Shown here in pieces: positions 39,601-53,067 of a stretch of 64,000 nucleotides of DNA. Position 1 is the stretch's first letter. Each line of letters opens with the position of its first letter. The stretch lies in assembly GCA_039619475.1 (NCBI GenBank), contig CM077115.1, positions 442,712,792 through 442,776,791 on the forward strand. Direction: 5' to 3'. Both the position numbers and the translations under genes were made by a program. This stretch comes from Icerya purchasi. Taxonomy: Eukaryota > Arthropoda > Insecta > Hemiptera > Monophlebidae. Under the pieces are notes generated by a model. That model was given only the letters and a program-made list of their open reading frames with translations. It did no database searches and was not told where the DNA came from.

Positions 39601-41779
39601 AAACTTACTTTCAGCAAACATATCGAGTACATCTCAGTTAAAACAAACAGAGCTATCCCGCTATGCTCAATCGCAAATCCTATTTAAGCGCGAATAACAA
39701 ACTTGTCATCTACAAGTTTCACCTATACGACCTATTTTATCATGTACTTTTTTCCAATGTGGTCTTCTGTTAGTAGGACGCATTATATCAAACTACGGCT
39801 AATATCGATGCCTGAAATGTATTCTTGGGGCAAATATAGGTATAAACAAGAGTATCACCTATGCATGACATTTTAGAGTTACCGCAAATCGGAGATTATG
39901 TTCTAAATGCATCTACTAAGCTATGCACTAAATGCGTATGAGAATGTATTAATTAGCTGTATTAATGATTCCAGGCAACTGCGCACTATATATACCAAGT
40001 ACAAACATCGTAGACTTAAGCATAATGTATTATTTTGAATTGCATGTTTATACGCGTCAGGTTAATTCTTTCATAGTTCCGATGGAAACAAATGATTATC
40101 AAACAGACTGGAGTGAACTGCTCGGAGACTCACTTAGAGTCAATATCGTCACTACATTATACCGTTATGACACAACTGAATTACACGGACTTCCTGTACG
40201 ATAATCATTCTATGTTTTATTGTGTTACATAATTGCCATTTGATAATATCGAAGTGTTTTTTAAAGATTAGTTTGCAAATGAGTGTAGCACGAAAAATTT
40301 TAGGCTTAAAAAGGGATAATTTATTAACGTTCGGAGAAAGCTTTCGCCATATTAAAAGAAATTATATCTACATAAGGTCTGCTTCTTGTATATAAAATTA
40401 AATCTCTAATTATTTTAATGTGATATTAAAAAAAAAAACAAAAAAAAACATGATTCTGATTATGCTTTATTAAGTTTGTTACCATATGTCAGTTCTGAAA
40501 AATTATATAGAAGTAACCCGCTATAACCTTAATATTTTAAAATATATATGTATACATAATTTATATAAATTATAAAGGAAAAGCGTTCTGCGAATGCGCT
40601 AATCTGCGGCGTACAAGAGCATTTATGACCTGCACTGGTACGGAATCTCATTTAATTTAATGCGGAATTTCGTAAGTATACGATTTCAATTTATATGCGA
40701 AATAATCGGGTCAATATAACAGTAATATCTTCAATATAGACGGAATTTCGAATGATTTTTTAATAATCATTAGCATACCACTCTACATGAGCTTATATAA
40801 ATTAAATTGTCGCTACTATCATGCTGCCGCTAGCTGAGCTGAAAATTATAATTATCCGAGAATAAGAATTTCTTGGAATTTCTTAAATAAAGTGAAACAT
40901 CGGAAAATGACTAAAAGTAACTATAATAAATGATTTTATTTCCGGAATTATTACCTTTACATCTTCGTACGCATTAAATCTCATTGTACCCGACATACCT
41001 TGCCCACTGATACTTAACATTGGTAAACTTGAAGATAGCCTGAAAATTATTGTTTAAATAGTTAATTAGGAACGACTTTTTTAAATTTAATCTAGAACCT
41101 TTGGAAAATCATAATGATTAAACATGTTATACAAACAGCATTCGAAGCAATAAAGTGTACGAGAATATGTTATATATATATATATACACATATATATATA
41201 AAACTGACCCTTCGTGTCTCGCAAGGGGCTCTGCCTCTTGACTCCGCCTGGGGATACTCCCAGACCCTAGCTCTATCACTTCTATCCTTCGTATAGAACG
41301 AATAAAATTGACAGTCCTATTCTTTCCGAGTGCGCGACAAAAATCCATTTTGTCGGTACTTCGTCTTCTTACATGTACAATATGTCACATTTAGGGACAA
41401 ATTTTTGTGACCGGAAAGTAGTGGGGTTAGAGCTAAGAATAACTTTGACATTTATATATATATATTAATTACAACGTAATTCTTAGGCTATCCTCCATGA
41501 GAAAAAATGTCCCAAAAAAATGTTTCAAAAAGTGTCTTAATTTTATGTAACGAAATATGTAACGAAAAATGTAACGAAAAAATGTCTTAATTTTTTATAA
41601 CGAAAGTTAAATGTTAGGATAGGATTTTGGTGATTATGTTGTGTTTTTTTTTGTTGATGCCAGTAAGAATTACGTTGTAAATTTTGGTCATTTTATACAA
41701 AGTATAGAAGAGAAAGAGGCAGAAATGCAAGCAAGAGGGGTCAAGGGACACAGCCCCTTGCGAGGCCAAAATGGCCGAG

Positions 41780-41813
<34 letters not shown>

Positions 41814-44800
41814 GCGGTCGCATCCAGAGAGACATTAGAGAGGGGAGGATTATATAATTACGTAATATCTTATATGGTAGACAGTGAATTTGAGAAATAA
41901 CTTGTTTCATAAAGAAAATCAAACAGCGACCTCTTTAGAAATTTAAAAATGTTTTAAAAATACATGACTATTTCAGTTTTTGTTTTATTTTTAGGTAAAA
42001 AATAAAAAAAAATTATAAAATTGTACCTCAAAAATGGTAGTTTAGAATTTGAATAGTAAATTACTAGAAAAAATAGGAGCGATAGTATTTTTTATTTGAC
42101 TTTAATTATTTTTTATTTTTGTTAGTAATCTGATTCAAATTGTTTGTTCGTGAGCAAGTTTAAATATGTATATATTTCTCATTGAACTCTATTTTCATTT
42201 ACATTGCAAAATGAAAATTAAAAGTAATTGATGATAGTTGCATTTAAAACAGAATAAAAACGTAACATTAATGTTTTTATTAGAAAACAGTATTAAATAT
42301 TAGTTATAATTAAATCCATATGTTGTAACATTTATACAAATTTTTTATAGTATGTAAATTAAGTTTCTCTGTTGTAAAAAATATTTTCATCGAGGATTTG
42401 GTTCTTTTTTTGGGTGGGGGGATGTTCCCTATCTCCCCGTGGATCCGTCACTGATGCACATATATATATATATATATAAAACTTGTCCCTTCGGGACTCG
42501 GAGGGGGACTAGCCCCCTTCATCCCCAGGTCTAGTTCTTCTATAATTCTTATAGAAGAGTAAATTTCATTGGCTACGCCGTTCGACAAAAAAAAAATCTT
42601 TATTTACACATCTAACTTTCATTACATAAAATTAAGAAATTTTTATTTACAACAACGATACACCATAATTTTGGGACGAATTCCGTGACAGGACACTTTT
42701 CCTGATGACCCCTGGCGTAAAAATGGCGTAGCCATTAATATACAGGGTGATTACAATTGAAGTTCAAATTTCAAAACGCTATATAAAAGGAACCACTGAT
42801 CAGAATAATGTCCAATTTAAACGGAATATTATTGAAGAAAGGAGAAAGTGGATTGCATAAAAAAAAAAGTAATTCCGATTTTTTTTCATTCTTTTTTTTT
42901 GCCCCGTATCTGATTTTAGCAATAACAGTACCGCTTCATTCTGCAAAGGTTATTGTGTAATGCGGGTTTACAGCATCATTTATCATACGACCATATTTTT
43001 TGCCCGGGAGACGGGTGCTTTCTCGGTCTTGGTACCTGTACCGTCACTGGTAAGCGCTATGTGTCTTTTACGCAACCACGTCATTCCAGCACTTCAACAG
43101 CGAGGATATGTGGATGGGATCACTTTTATGCAAGATATCGCTTTTCAATTGTCCTGCGGCCGAAAACCGCATAAAAAGCATCAATCAAATCGGTTTTTAA
43201 TAGTCCTAAGACCAAAAACCACATAAAGGGAATCAATCAAATCGGTTTTTAAATTTCGTGACACTGGCGCAAAACATGTTCAATATGCTGTCCACCGTTT
43301 TCTGCAACAAGATGAAATTGAGAAACAGCATGTTCTACAACTGATCGAAGTGTCTCCAGGGTCACGTTCAGAACAATGCATGTTTTCAATTCAGCTAAGT
43401 TTGCAGTTGGAGCACTGAACACAACAGATAGCCCCACAGGCAGAATTCACACGGATTGTGATAAGGCGGTCGGGACGACCAGTTGTTGTATGACGGCTGA
43501 TCATTATAGCATTTTCGAAAAATGTTGCTTCATTAGATTTGCAATGTACGAAGGAGATGAATTCCCTTTATGCGGTTTTTGGCCGCAGGACAATTGAAAA
43601 CCGATATCTTGTATAAAAATGATCCTATCCACATATGTACGCTGTTGAAGAGCTGGAATTACGTGGTTGCGTAAAAGACGCGTAGCGCTTACCAGTGACG
43701 GTACAGGTAACAAGACCGAGAAAGCGCACCCGTCTCCCGGACAAAAAATATGGCCGTATGATAAATGCTGCTGTAAATCCGCACTACACAGAGTAACCTT
43801 TTCAGAATAAAGCGGTACCTGTAATGTGCAATCTGTTGCTAAAATTAGATGCCGAGCCAAAAAAAAAAAGAAATAAATAATCGGAATTATTATTTTTTTT
43901 AAATGCCATCCGCTTTCCTATTTTTCGATAATATTCCGTTTAAATTTGACGTTATTCTGATCAGTGGTTCTTTTTTTATAGCGTTTTGAAACATGAATTA
44001 TAATCACCTTGTATATTTATGTGTAGGGGAAGGTCGGGTAGCCCCGGACGCTTAAAAGAATTGCAAATAAAAATACTAATAAACAAAAAATACGTCTTTA
44101 TTATGAACTTAAAAAATAATTAGAAACTTCTTTAATCATATTAATGAAGAATTAGTAATAATATCACATTTTTTTAAAGAAATATAAAGAATATACTTTA
44201 GTCATATTTTTTGGCTATACAATAAATGGCGGGTAGCACCGGACATAGTAATCAATGGTGGCCCAATTGTTTTTTGGCCTTGCAAACATCACAAGTATAA
44301 TACACATCAGAAGAATCTATGTGAGCACAATCTTCATGGGCCCAATCTTCGCATTCCTTGCATTGAATCCAGTTCTCTTCAAATGTTTCTCCGCATATGA
44401 TGCATTCTGTTTCATCTTCTTGAGAAAGACTTTGAATATTTTTCTTTGTTTTTAATATCTTGTTATCGCCATTACTTTTTTGTTTTTTCCCTTTGTCTTT
44501 TTTATTTCCTCTACTCTTCTGTTTTTCCTCCACATCTTTTTTATAGGGTGAAGATGTTATAATTTCGCTCTTCTGGGTTTTTCGAGACCGCGTCAATAAG
44601 CGTTTCTTTGATGCATCAGGAAGTGGTGACAGTTGTTTCAATAAATCAGATAAGCTGGTCGACGGTACCGGTTCAGTTGCAGACAATACACAACTAGTGG
44701 AGGGCATTGGCGATGAAGAATCGGTTGCTGAAGGCTGATTTTGAATCGGCATATTTAGTATAGAAGCTTCTTGTGCAATGTCTGTCATCATTGATGGTAG

Positions 44801-47800
44801 AAAATCAATGTCAGTAAAGATTTCAGGGTTAAAAGGATAAATTCCTGTGCATTTGAATCCGTTTTGAGCTATGTCCAACCTTGCTGCTTTGCGAAAGGCT
44901 TCGTTTACAAGTGCAGCAATATCATAGTCAGTGATTCTGGCCGCAGGATTTTGCCTCATCCAGACTGAACTTGCTGTTGAAAAAGCAGCCTTAAATGATT
45001 TAAAAAATGTCCTGTCCAGCGGCTGCAATTTATGTGTTGTATGTGGTGGCGTGCTCAATATGTGAATGTGATGTTTACGTGCAAATACTATAACTGCTAG
45101 CTCCTTATGACTAGCATGGCCGTCCAAGATTAACAAGACAGGATTTGTTTCTGTTGGCTGAACATGTTGTTTAAAATGCTGCAACCATTGCAAGAATACG
45201 TCACCGTTCATCCAGCCGTTCTCATGTGGAATAGCAGTGCTATCTGGTGGAGCTCCAATCATCAAACGACCATTCCTATCCATTTTTCTCCGAGGAAAAA
45301 TGAAAAGGGGTGGTATAAAATGGCCAGTGATATTCATTGCAAAAGTTAATGTAATATTTCTACCTCTTTCGGCAGACGTTAACTTGCCAACTTGTTTTTT
45401 CCCCTTTATCGAAATGACTTTATCGTTTTTATGAACATTTGAAACTTCTGTTTCATCGACGTTGTAAATTCGAGAAGGAAGAAATTTATATTTCTCTTGA
45501 AGCTGATTAAGTTGGTCAAAAAAACGATTAACTTGCGGCTTATTAAACCCAACAGCACGCGCAATGCTAGTCGATTCAGGAGTTCTTAGAACAATATCCG
45601 GATATTTTTTGCTAAAACTGTAAAAGAAGTCTTTTCCTGCGATTCCTTTCTGTTTATTAAATCTGTGAGGGATTTTGAGACATTCTGCTAAATCAAATGC
45701 TACTTTCAAAAACTCTTTTCTACTCAATGGCATCAGACGATTATCCAGTTCTTTAACATGTTCATACAGCTGCATAGAATAATGGTCAGAAAATGTGGAT
45801 TTAAATCGACCCAACTTCGGTTGAAAGGTAATTTCTTTGCCACCTTTCAAAGCTTTTAGACGATCGTGAAGTGAGCTTCTTGGAACATCATACCTATGTG
45901 CCGCTTCTCTAACTGATGATTTGCCTTCCATCACACATTTAATTGCTTCCTTCATTTTATTGTCGTCCCATTTTCCTCTTTCACTTATTCTTTCCTTAAA
46001 TTTCGGCATATTTTAGGTCTTCCTGCAACAATAGTAACACCATTTACAAACACTTTCCACAAATAAGCAAATTGACAAAACAATTGAAGTTTGTTAAAAT
46101 AATATTGCAAAATTCAAAACATAAAACAATGTCCGAGGCTACCGATCGTTATCGTGTCCGGGGCTACCCGATCGTTATCATGCAACATTTTAAAACACAT
46201 CTCTTAAATTGTACAAGAAATGTTACAAATACTATTTTAAAACCGGTGAAAATTTATACTATTGTTCAACAATATTAAACAAAAGAAAATTAAACATATT
46301 TACGTGTTGTGCTTGAAAATCTTCAATTAAGTTTATCAGGAGCGACGAAAATTTTTGGGCGGGAACAAAACACTTTCTCACGGTTAACTTACTCGGTACG
46401 CACGCCGCAACTGAGCTGAATTCGTTTCTACTCTAGAAGACGCATATTCACAACAACGCTTTACATACGTAACACGTTTAGTTTCTTAGAAATTTAAATG
46501 TCCGGGGTTACCCGCCGTCCGGGGCTACCCGACCTTCCCCTACATATGAAAGTGTTTCTCAAGGGGTAAAAAAAAAAATTCAAATTCCGGAACGCTTACC
46601 TCCTAATTCTTTTTGAAGGACTCGCTAATAAAATTTAAGGCCCCTACGATGACTGTAACCGGTGCTGACAGAGGCACAAAATTTTTGTAATAGTCGTTTT
46701 TGATATGCTGTTCATTACAACTAGGAATTAACGAATCAAAAGACAACTTCAAATAATACTTTTAATTATCAAAGACATAAAATGGCAAAATTATTGTGGA
46801 TTCTTGTTAAAGTTTCTTTTTTACAGCCTGAATTTTTGTACGTTCTTGCATACAGCGTAAACGAAATCGCTTATGTAATTAATCCGTGATAGCCTTGAAT
46901 TAGTTTAACAGCTCTCTTCCATTCACTGCTTCCAGAGAAAGGTCCTTTATTTTAGCTTCCACAAAAGTTTGACGGGACGCATTCTTGAAATTATTGTTAT
47001 TAATTTTTAAACGAAAGACAAAAAATGTTTGCTCTTTACGGACAGGGTTTTTCGTAAAAGAAAGAGTAACATTTTTTTCGGTAGAAAAAATAATAATAGA
47101 GAAAATCAACGGTCCATCAAACAGAGAAATCTCTTCCGGCTAACCGTACAAAAAGACAGCCTTTTGATGGAACATATCCTTTCCCAAAGTCGTATAAACT
47201 GCTTCTTTGTAGAGGTTCGCTACAATATTAATCTTCGTTTTTTCATCGACTTCATCATCAACGAATGATACCGGCCGTGATATGTATATTTCTTCAGATA
47301 CTATTTCGCAACTGTTGTGGCAATTAATTTGTCGACTCTCTTCCGTAGTCTTTTAATGTCTTTAAAAACCACAAATCCTGATCTGATGCTTTCACTGCCG
47401 AACTGTGATGGCATTACATAATCTGTTAAAATAAATAAGCAGACGTCTTGATGTGCTTGTTTGCCTTGGACACTAATTTTGAACTGAGAGTCGCAGCAAA
47501 CATATTTTCAAAGAGTAAATGCTTTTGCCATCCATCTAGCTTGATCTATTTGATTTTAAATCGTGTTTCTTCATCTTCTCCAAAGAAAATGATATACGGA
47601 TAATTCGATCAGTTCGCTGTAATCGTCTCATGCAATAGATTTTTGTAGAGTTCGTGAAAATCTGTTAGAAATTCGTTAATACCTTCAATAATGATGTGTT
47701 TAATAAAACCAGTGTGTGTTTCGGTAGTATTAAAATTATGTTACTCCAGTTATATTTTTTTTTTTTACAGGACATAAAATGATGAAATGTAGGAATTTGT

Positions 47801-50800
47801 AGGTTATATAAATTATATCTCAGCTTTTTGACAGAAAAATATCGAGACTGCTGGTGACTTTGTGGATTTTTGTTTCAAATACAGTTTTGAAAACGAGTTC
47901 ATAAATAAATAATGGCGGCAAGCGAAGATTTTTTTCCTGGATTTTATTTAAAAAACACACAAACTCCATTCAGCTGACCTGTATTAAAAGTTATCGTGTC
48001 ATGGACACATTATCATTTGAGTTCCAGTTGTAGAGTGCATTTGAAACAGCTTTGGCCTTTGCCAGTGGAACGGTCTACTTCTGAAACACTAAGACGCTGT
48101 TCCACATCTCCAGATAAAACAATGAGGATCTGCAAGCGCCTTTCTTTAGAACTTCTCACACATCTATAAGTGTTAGACAACAACTTACCACCCCAATGAG
48201 ACTATTTCTCGGGCGCATCATTCTGAAAATCTGATTTTATGGATTCCGCTCTCTTTTTCTTCTTTGTTGATTGGAAATTGATCAACAACCAAGACCAAAC
48301 CGCATGGAGAGTGTAAACACAGAATTTCTCAACTGGTATTTGTCTGAAACTACAACTAAATTTGTCTTAATAATTTTTTTTTTTCTTTAATAGTTGCAGA
48401 CTAAAATTTCAAAGGCAAAATTCCTTCAGGGCTTTCGTCAGAGTTAGCAAATTATTCAAAAAGTTCTTGAAGTAGTTCATTATCAAGATGTCGATACGCC
48501 CTTTGAAGACATTTTCGTGAGCTTGTAATTTTCTTTGCCTACCTCCTTTCATCTATCCCGGTTAACTTTTTATAATTATCGTTTGCTTCGTCTGTTGATG
48601 ACTTTTAGGCCAAAAATATGTTGTTGTTTTCTTTGTTCTTTTTTTTTTTTATGAACTCTCCTTATTAGGGCATGTCAGCACCGAATCTTCGCCCAAAAAC
48701 GACATACGAGGGAAAAGAATCAGTTAGATGTAGAGTCGGTGTCAAATATTGATAGAATAAAAGAACACTGAGGATAGGAACAACGAAGCTCGGCGGAAAC
48801 GATAAGATATACGAAGCGCAATAAGGATTAGGGAGGTTAGTGTACAAAGAAGTACGTTCGTTCACGAGGGATGGACATTCAAAGAAGATATGGTCGGGAT
48901 CGCAAACGACTTCGTCGTTAATTGAAGAGGATAATTAGAGGACAGTGCGAGACGAAAACGAAAACGTGTGAGGAAGTAAGTATGATTAAGACGTAAACGG
49001 ATAATAGAGACACAATAATGGAACGGCGAAGCGAAGGAAAATTGTAAAACCAAGGCCGGGTAGGAAGATTAGGTAGAATGGAAAAATTTAAGATGAAGGT
49101 TGATTGGAAAAGGAGGAGATGTAAAAATCGGACCAAAATCTTACATGAAACTTTTGACACAGTGGGAGCAAATCAGAAGCGGGGGAATTTTAGTGAAACA
49201 AAAATATCGCGCGGTGAGCTCATAAACTGTGTACTTGCACGAGTATTAGCAATTTGTTTTTCTTATCTTCTATTTTAATAAATTTAAAATGTGCTCTATC
49301 TAGGGAAATTATTCTGCTTTAGGCGGCGAAAAATCTAGTTCCCCTTCTCTTTCTTTAAGCAAAATTCTGGCAATGTCCATGCACACAGTGCATTAATACG
49401 GTCACACTGAATAATTGTCATAGTCGGTCTAACACTGTCATCATTATAATAAATAAAATTTCTAAAATTCTATTTTTTTCCCCCTCAATTAAGCAAATGT
49501 ACCAGGTATTCGCTGATTTTTAAATAATAATACATACACATTTTCTCTTATTGCAGTGTTGAAAGTTCGATTAAAAAATCGTGAAATTACTATTTGTAGC
49601 TAATAAATATTGAACCCAGAGGTTGCACTTGAAATCATGTTAATTCCTAAAAATAAGGAGTCAGCTTCAAACGGTTCGTTCTTATTTTTAACTTTTCGGT
49701 ACTTATCGTAAATAAAAAAAATTTCTTATATACTAATATATTAAGACATTATTATAATAAGAAGTAACAATTCAGATGGGGTGGTATAATTGTAACATAT
49801 AATATGATAAATAATGAGAGTGTGGATTATTTTGCAATATAGTAAGATATAAGCTAACAATTTCTATATTGTAACATAAAGTAGCACATAAGTTGATGTT
49901 ATATTAAACAAATAAATAATATAATTATATTCGGAACCCACAGACGGGCTAGTGCCCCCTTGTGGGACCCCCGAATTATTTAAACAAAAAAACAAAAAAA
50001 AAAATATATATATATATATTTCCAACCTTTTTGTTTGTATCGAATTTATCGTATAACATATTCCACTCTCTGTTAACAACGGCAAAAAATTTTCGCAACA
50101 GTCAAACGCTTTGCCGTTCCAGGAACAGTTTCCAATTAATTGTTTACAGGTTGAACGTACCTAATAAATAATCGGATACATGAGTAGTGGATAAAAGTTA
50201 CGATAACTCATCATATTTGTACATTTCCACCATTTTCTCGCCTATGTAATTTTATAATTATTTTATATTTCTTATATTTTTGATAATCATTTGAAACGTT
50301 AAACCTTTTAAAATTTCTAATTATTTTCTACTATTTTTGATTAGAAATTTTACTCTCTATTTTCAGTTTTAGAAATTTTACCATATATATGAAACCAGAT
50401 CTAGGAAAAAACAAAAAAAATAAAAAAAAAATGGAAGAAGCAATCAGAAGCTGTCAGTAATTGATTTTCGCTCCCTTTCACACGCGCCGTATGTATTTCA
50501 AAAAAAAAAAAAAAACTAATGACGTGGTTGTTACATCGCATAAACGGAGAAGTATTCACATACTGGATGTTAAATCACTCAGCCTAACAAATGATACAAC
50601 TCTTGTAATGGTGGTTGTAGCATTTGAAAGAGCCTCTTGTATGTCTTCTGGTGAACTATCTGTTAACATAATGAACTTTGAAAAAGTAAAGAGTAATGAC
50701 GGGACAACCACCTGATGAGACAAAAGGACGGAGCCACTTTCCACCCAACATCTGAGTATTCCTATGCACGATCTCAAGATTTCAGTAAAATCATCTTTTC

Positions 50801-53009
50801 GCAATGATCAGTATCTCTCTAATCAAAAAACTTCGAGCCATCAGAAGCTGTACGCGCGTCATGGATAACTTCTATTAACAAGGACAAACACGAACACTAA
50901 GCATTGACTATTCTTATCTATCATCATGTCCTAAGCAATAACTTCTGTATATTCGCGATGTAACCTATCATCGTGCGAATTAGTTCATTAGCGAAAAACG
51001 ATGAATATTGATTATCGTAGGAATAATAACGAATAACTGACTCGTTCATATGCCTGTTATTCTGCGGTAGTTTTTTTTTTTTTTTTTTTAAATCCCATTT
51101 CCAACATTGTGGATGGGGCAAATTTATTCTGAAATTTGTCAATAAGGAACTGGAGTACTGAAGAATATAATGCGTGTATATGTTATGTAAAAAAAATACA
51201 AAATTAACTATGTGTGTAGTAGCCCCCTATAAGTGTACTTAGATTATTGGAAGGTGACAGGATGTAATCAAGGTTCCGCCACCAACCACATTATGTTGAC
51301 TAGTTTGTACTTTTTTTTTCTTTTTTTTTTTAAATATATAATCTTGTTATGTTAGTCGTAAAAGAAATAAATGTAATAATAGCGAGAAAGGCCGAAGAGA
51401 CCACGCCGAACATCCAAACGATAGCCTCGGGATCGCGTTTGAATTAAGGTGTAGACTATTACTGATTGGACAGCGTAAATTTTAAACGCATTGCCCCTTT
51501 CAGCATATTGAAGGAAGTCAGCATAGTTTCTTCTGTCGAGAATAAGCAAAGTGCGTAAGGATTCTAAGTTATAGAAATCACGAATGTCGGAAAGGGCAGG
51601 ACAATCAAACAGAAAGTGTCTCCGGTCATCGACTCTAAGTGTAATGAACAAAATATGCACTCGGGGGCATCGGCAAGCCCAAACTTGTATAAGTAGGATT
51701 GAAACTATTCCCGGACAACGCCTGCGCGTTGAAAAAATTCAATTTCATGTTTTTCAACTTTAGTCTAAGAGAAACATCGGGCAGGAACTCGAATGTTTTC
51801 CTAACCAGTGGAGTGTCATTGTCCCACCGTCTCTGCCACTCATCCAGTATCACAGTTTATCCACATATTTCCTAAATAGTTTTTTGGAAATCGGCTGCGG
51901 CATCTGCAGAAAGTTGTTTTCTAGCAAGCCTAATTGTTTCATAGATGTGGAATCAACCAACCTGTGCTCATTGATCATAGCCCTACCAATGAGATATAAA
52001 TCCATTGGCAGGATGCCGCATATCACACAAGCTGCCGAGGTAAGTCTTATATGAAGGTACTATACGCAATAGGAATTTCCTCTGTTGCTTATTTACTCGA
52101 CGCAAAACTCCTTTTTATTGACATAGACAGCGGTGCCATACCCGTCCAAGGCCTGAGTCAACCCTTTGTAGAGTACGCATCGCTCGCTAAATGCCAACCG
52201 CCAAGCATTGGGTTGAATTTTGGCGAGTTTTGTGTAGAGGTAGTCACATTTAGAGGTGATCATGTTATAGTGAGGAATAAAAGTGAGGTTTTCATTCACT
52301 ATTATTCCGAGATATTTTAAAAGGAGATGAAGGCAATGAGAAAAGAAAAAAAAAAAGGTACAATATAAGGAAGATGCTGTGGAATTGGATATTGAAAATC
52401 AAGTTGAAAGAGGTATCTGCCGATAAAAGTAGAGAAGCATTTTTCTCGGGAAAAAGGAATAAAGAAGGATAAAATTGAGACGGATTATCCGAAGAAGTCA
52501 TACAAAAAAGAAAACCAAAAAAAAAAAAAAAAGCGAAGCAGATAAGAGTAGAAAGAAGGAGAGTAGGTTTTTTTGGCCTCAGTATTATCCATTTAGTTAG
52601 TAAAATAATGAATGTAATGAGTACAACAGGGCTCTAACTGAAGAGAAATTCAATCTCATATTGGTCTTTAAAGATCGATATAATACCACATTTTGATACT
52701 CTAGCTCGTTGATCACTTTAATACACGAATATTGGCAGTATATTTTTACTGCTTAGAGAAAAGAACTAGCGACAGCCGATTCTGAGGGAAATTGGTGTAC
52801 AGAGCAAACTATCAGAAATTGTTCGTAAACGGATTCTAAAGTATTTTGGCCACGTTTTTGTGACGTAATATCAAACTTTTACATTTTAACCTCCTCAGAG
52901 ATATGCTAATTTACAGAACGATTCATAAAAATCAGATTTCAATTTGAGTTAAAGTAATTCCTTCCTTACGTTGAACAATGCTAATCATACACATATAAAA
53001 TACTTATAC

Positions 53010-53067
<58 letters not shown>

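Noticed and set aside
44255..45434. Plus-strand open frames inside the pogo element
   Set aside because: They are antisense shadows of the intact 585-aa transposase.
50556..50804. Minus-strand open frame as a host exon of the channel gene
   Set aside because: Its wording fits a reverse transcriptase stretch better, and exons A and B already join in phase without it.
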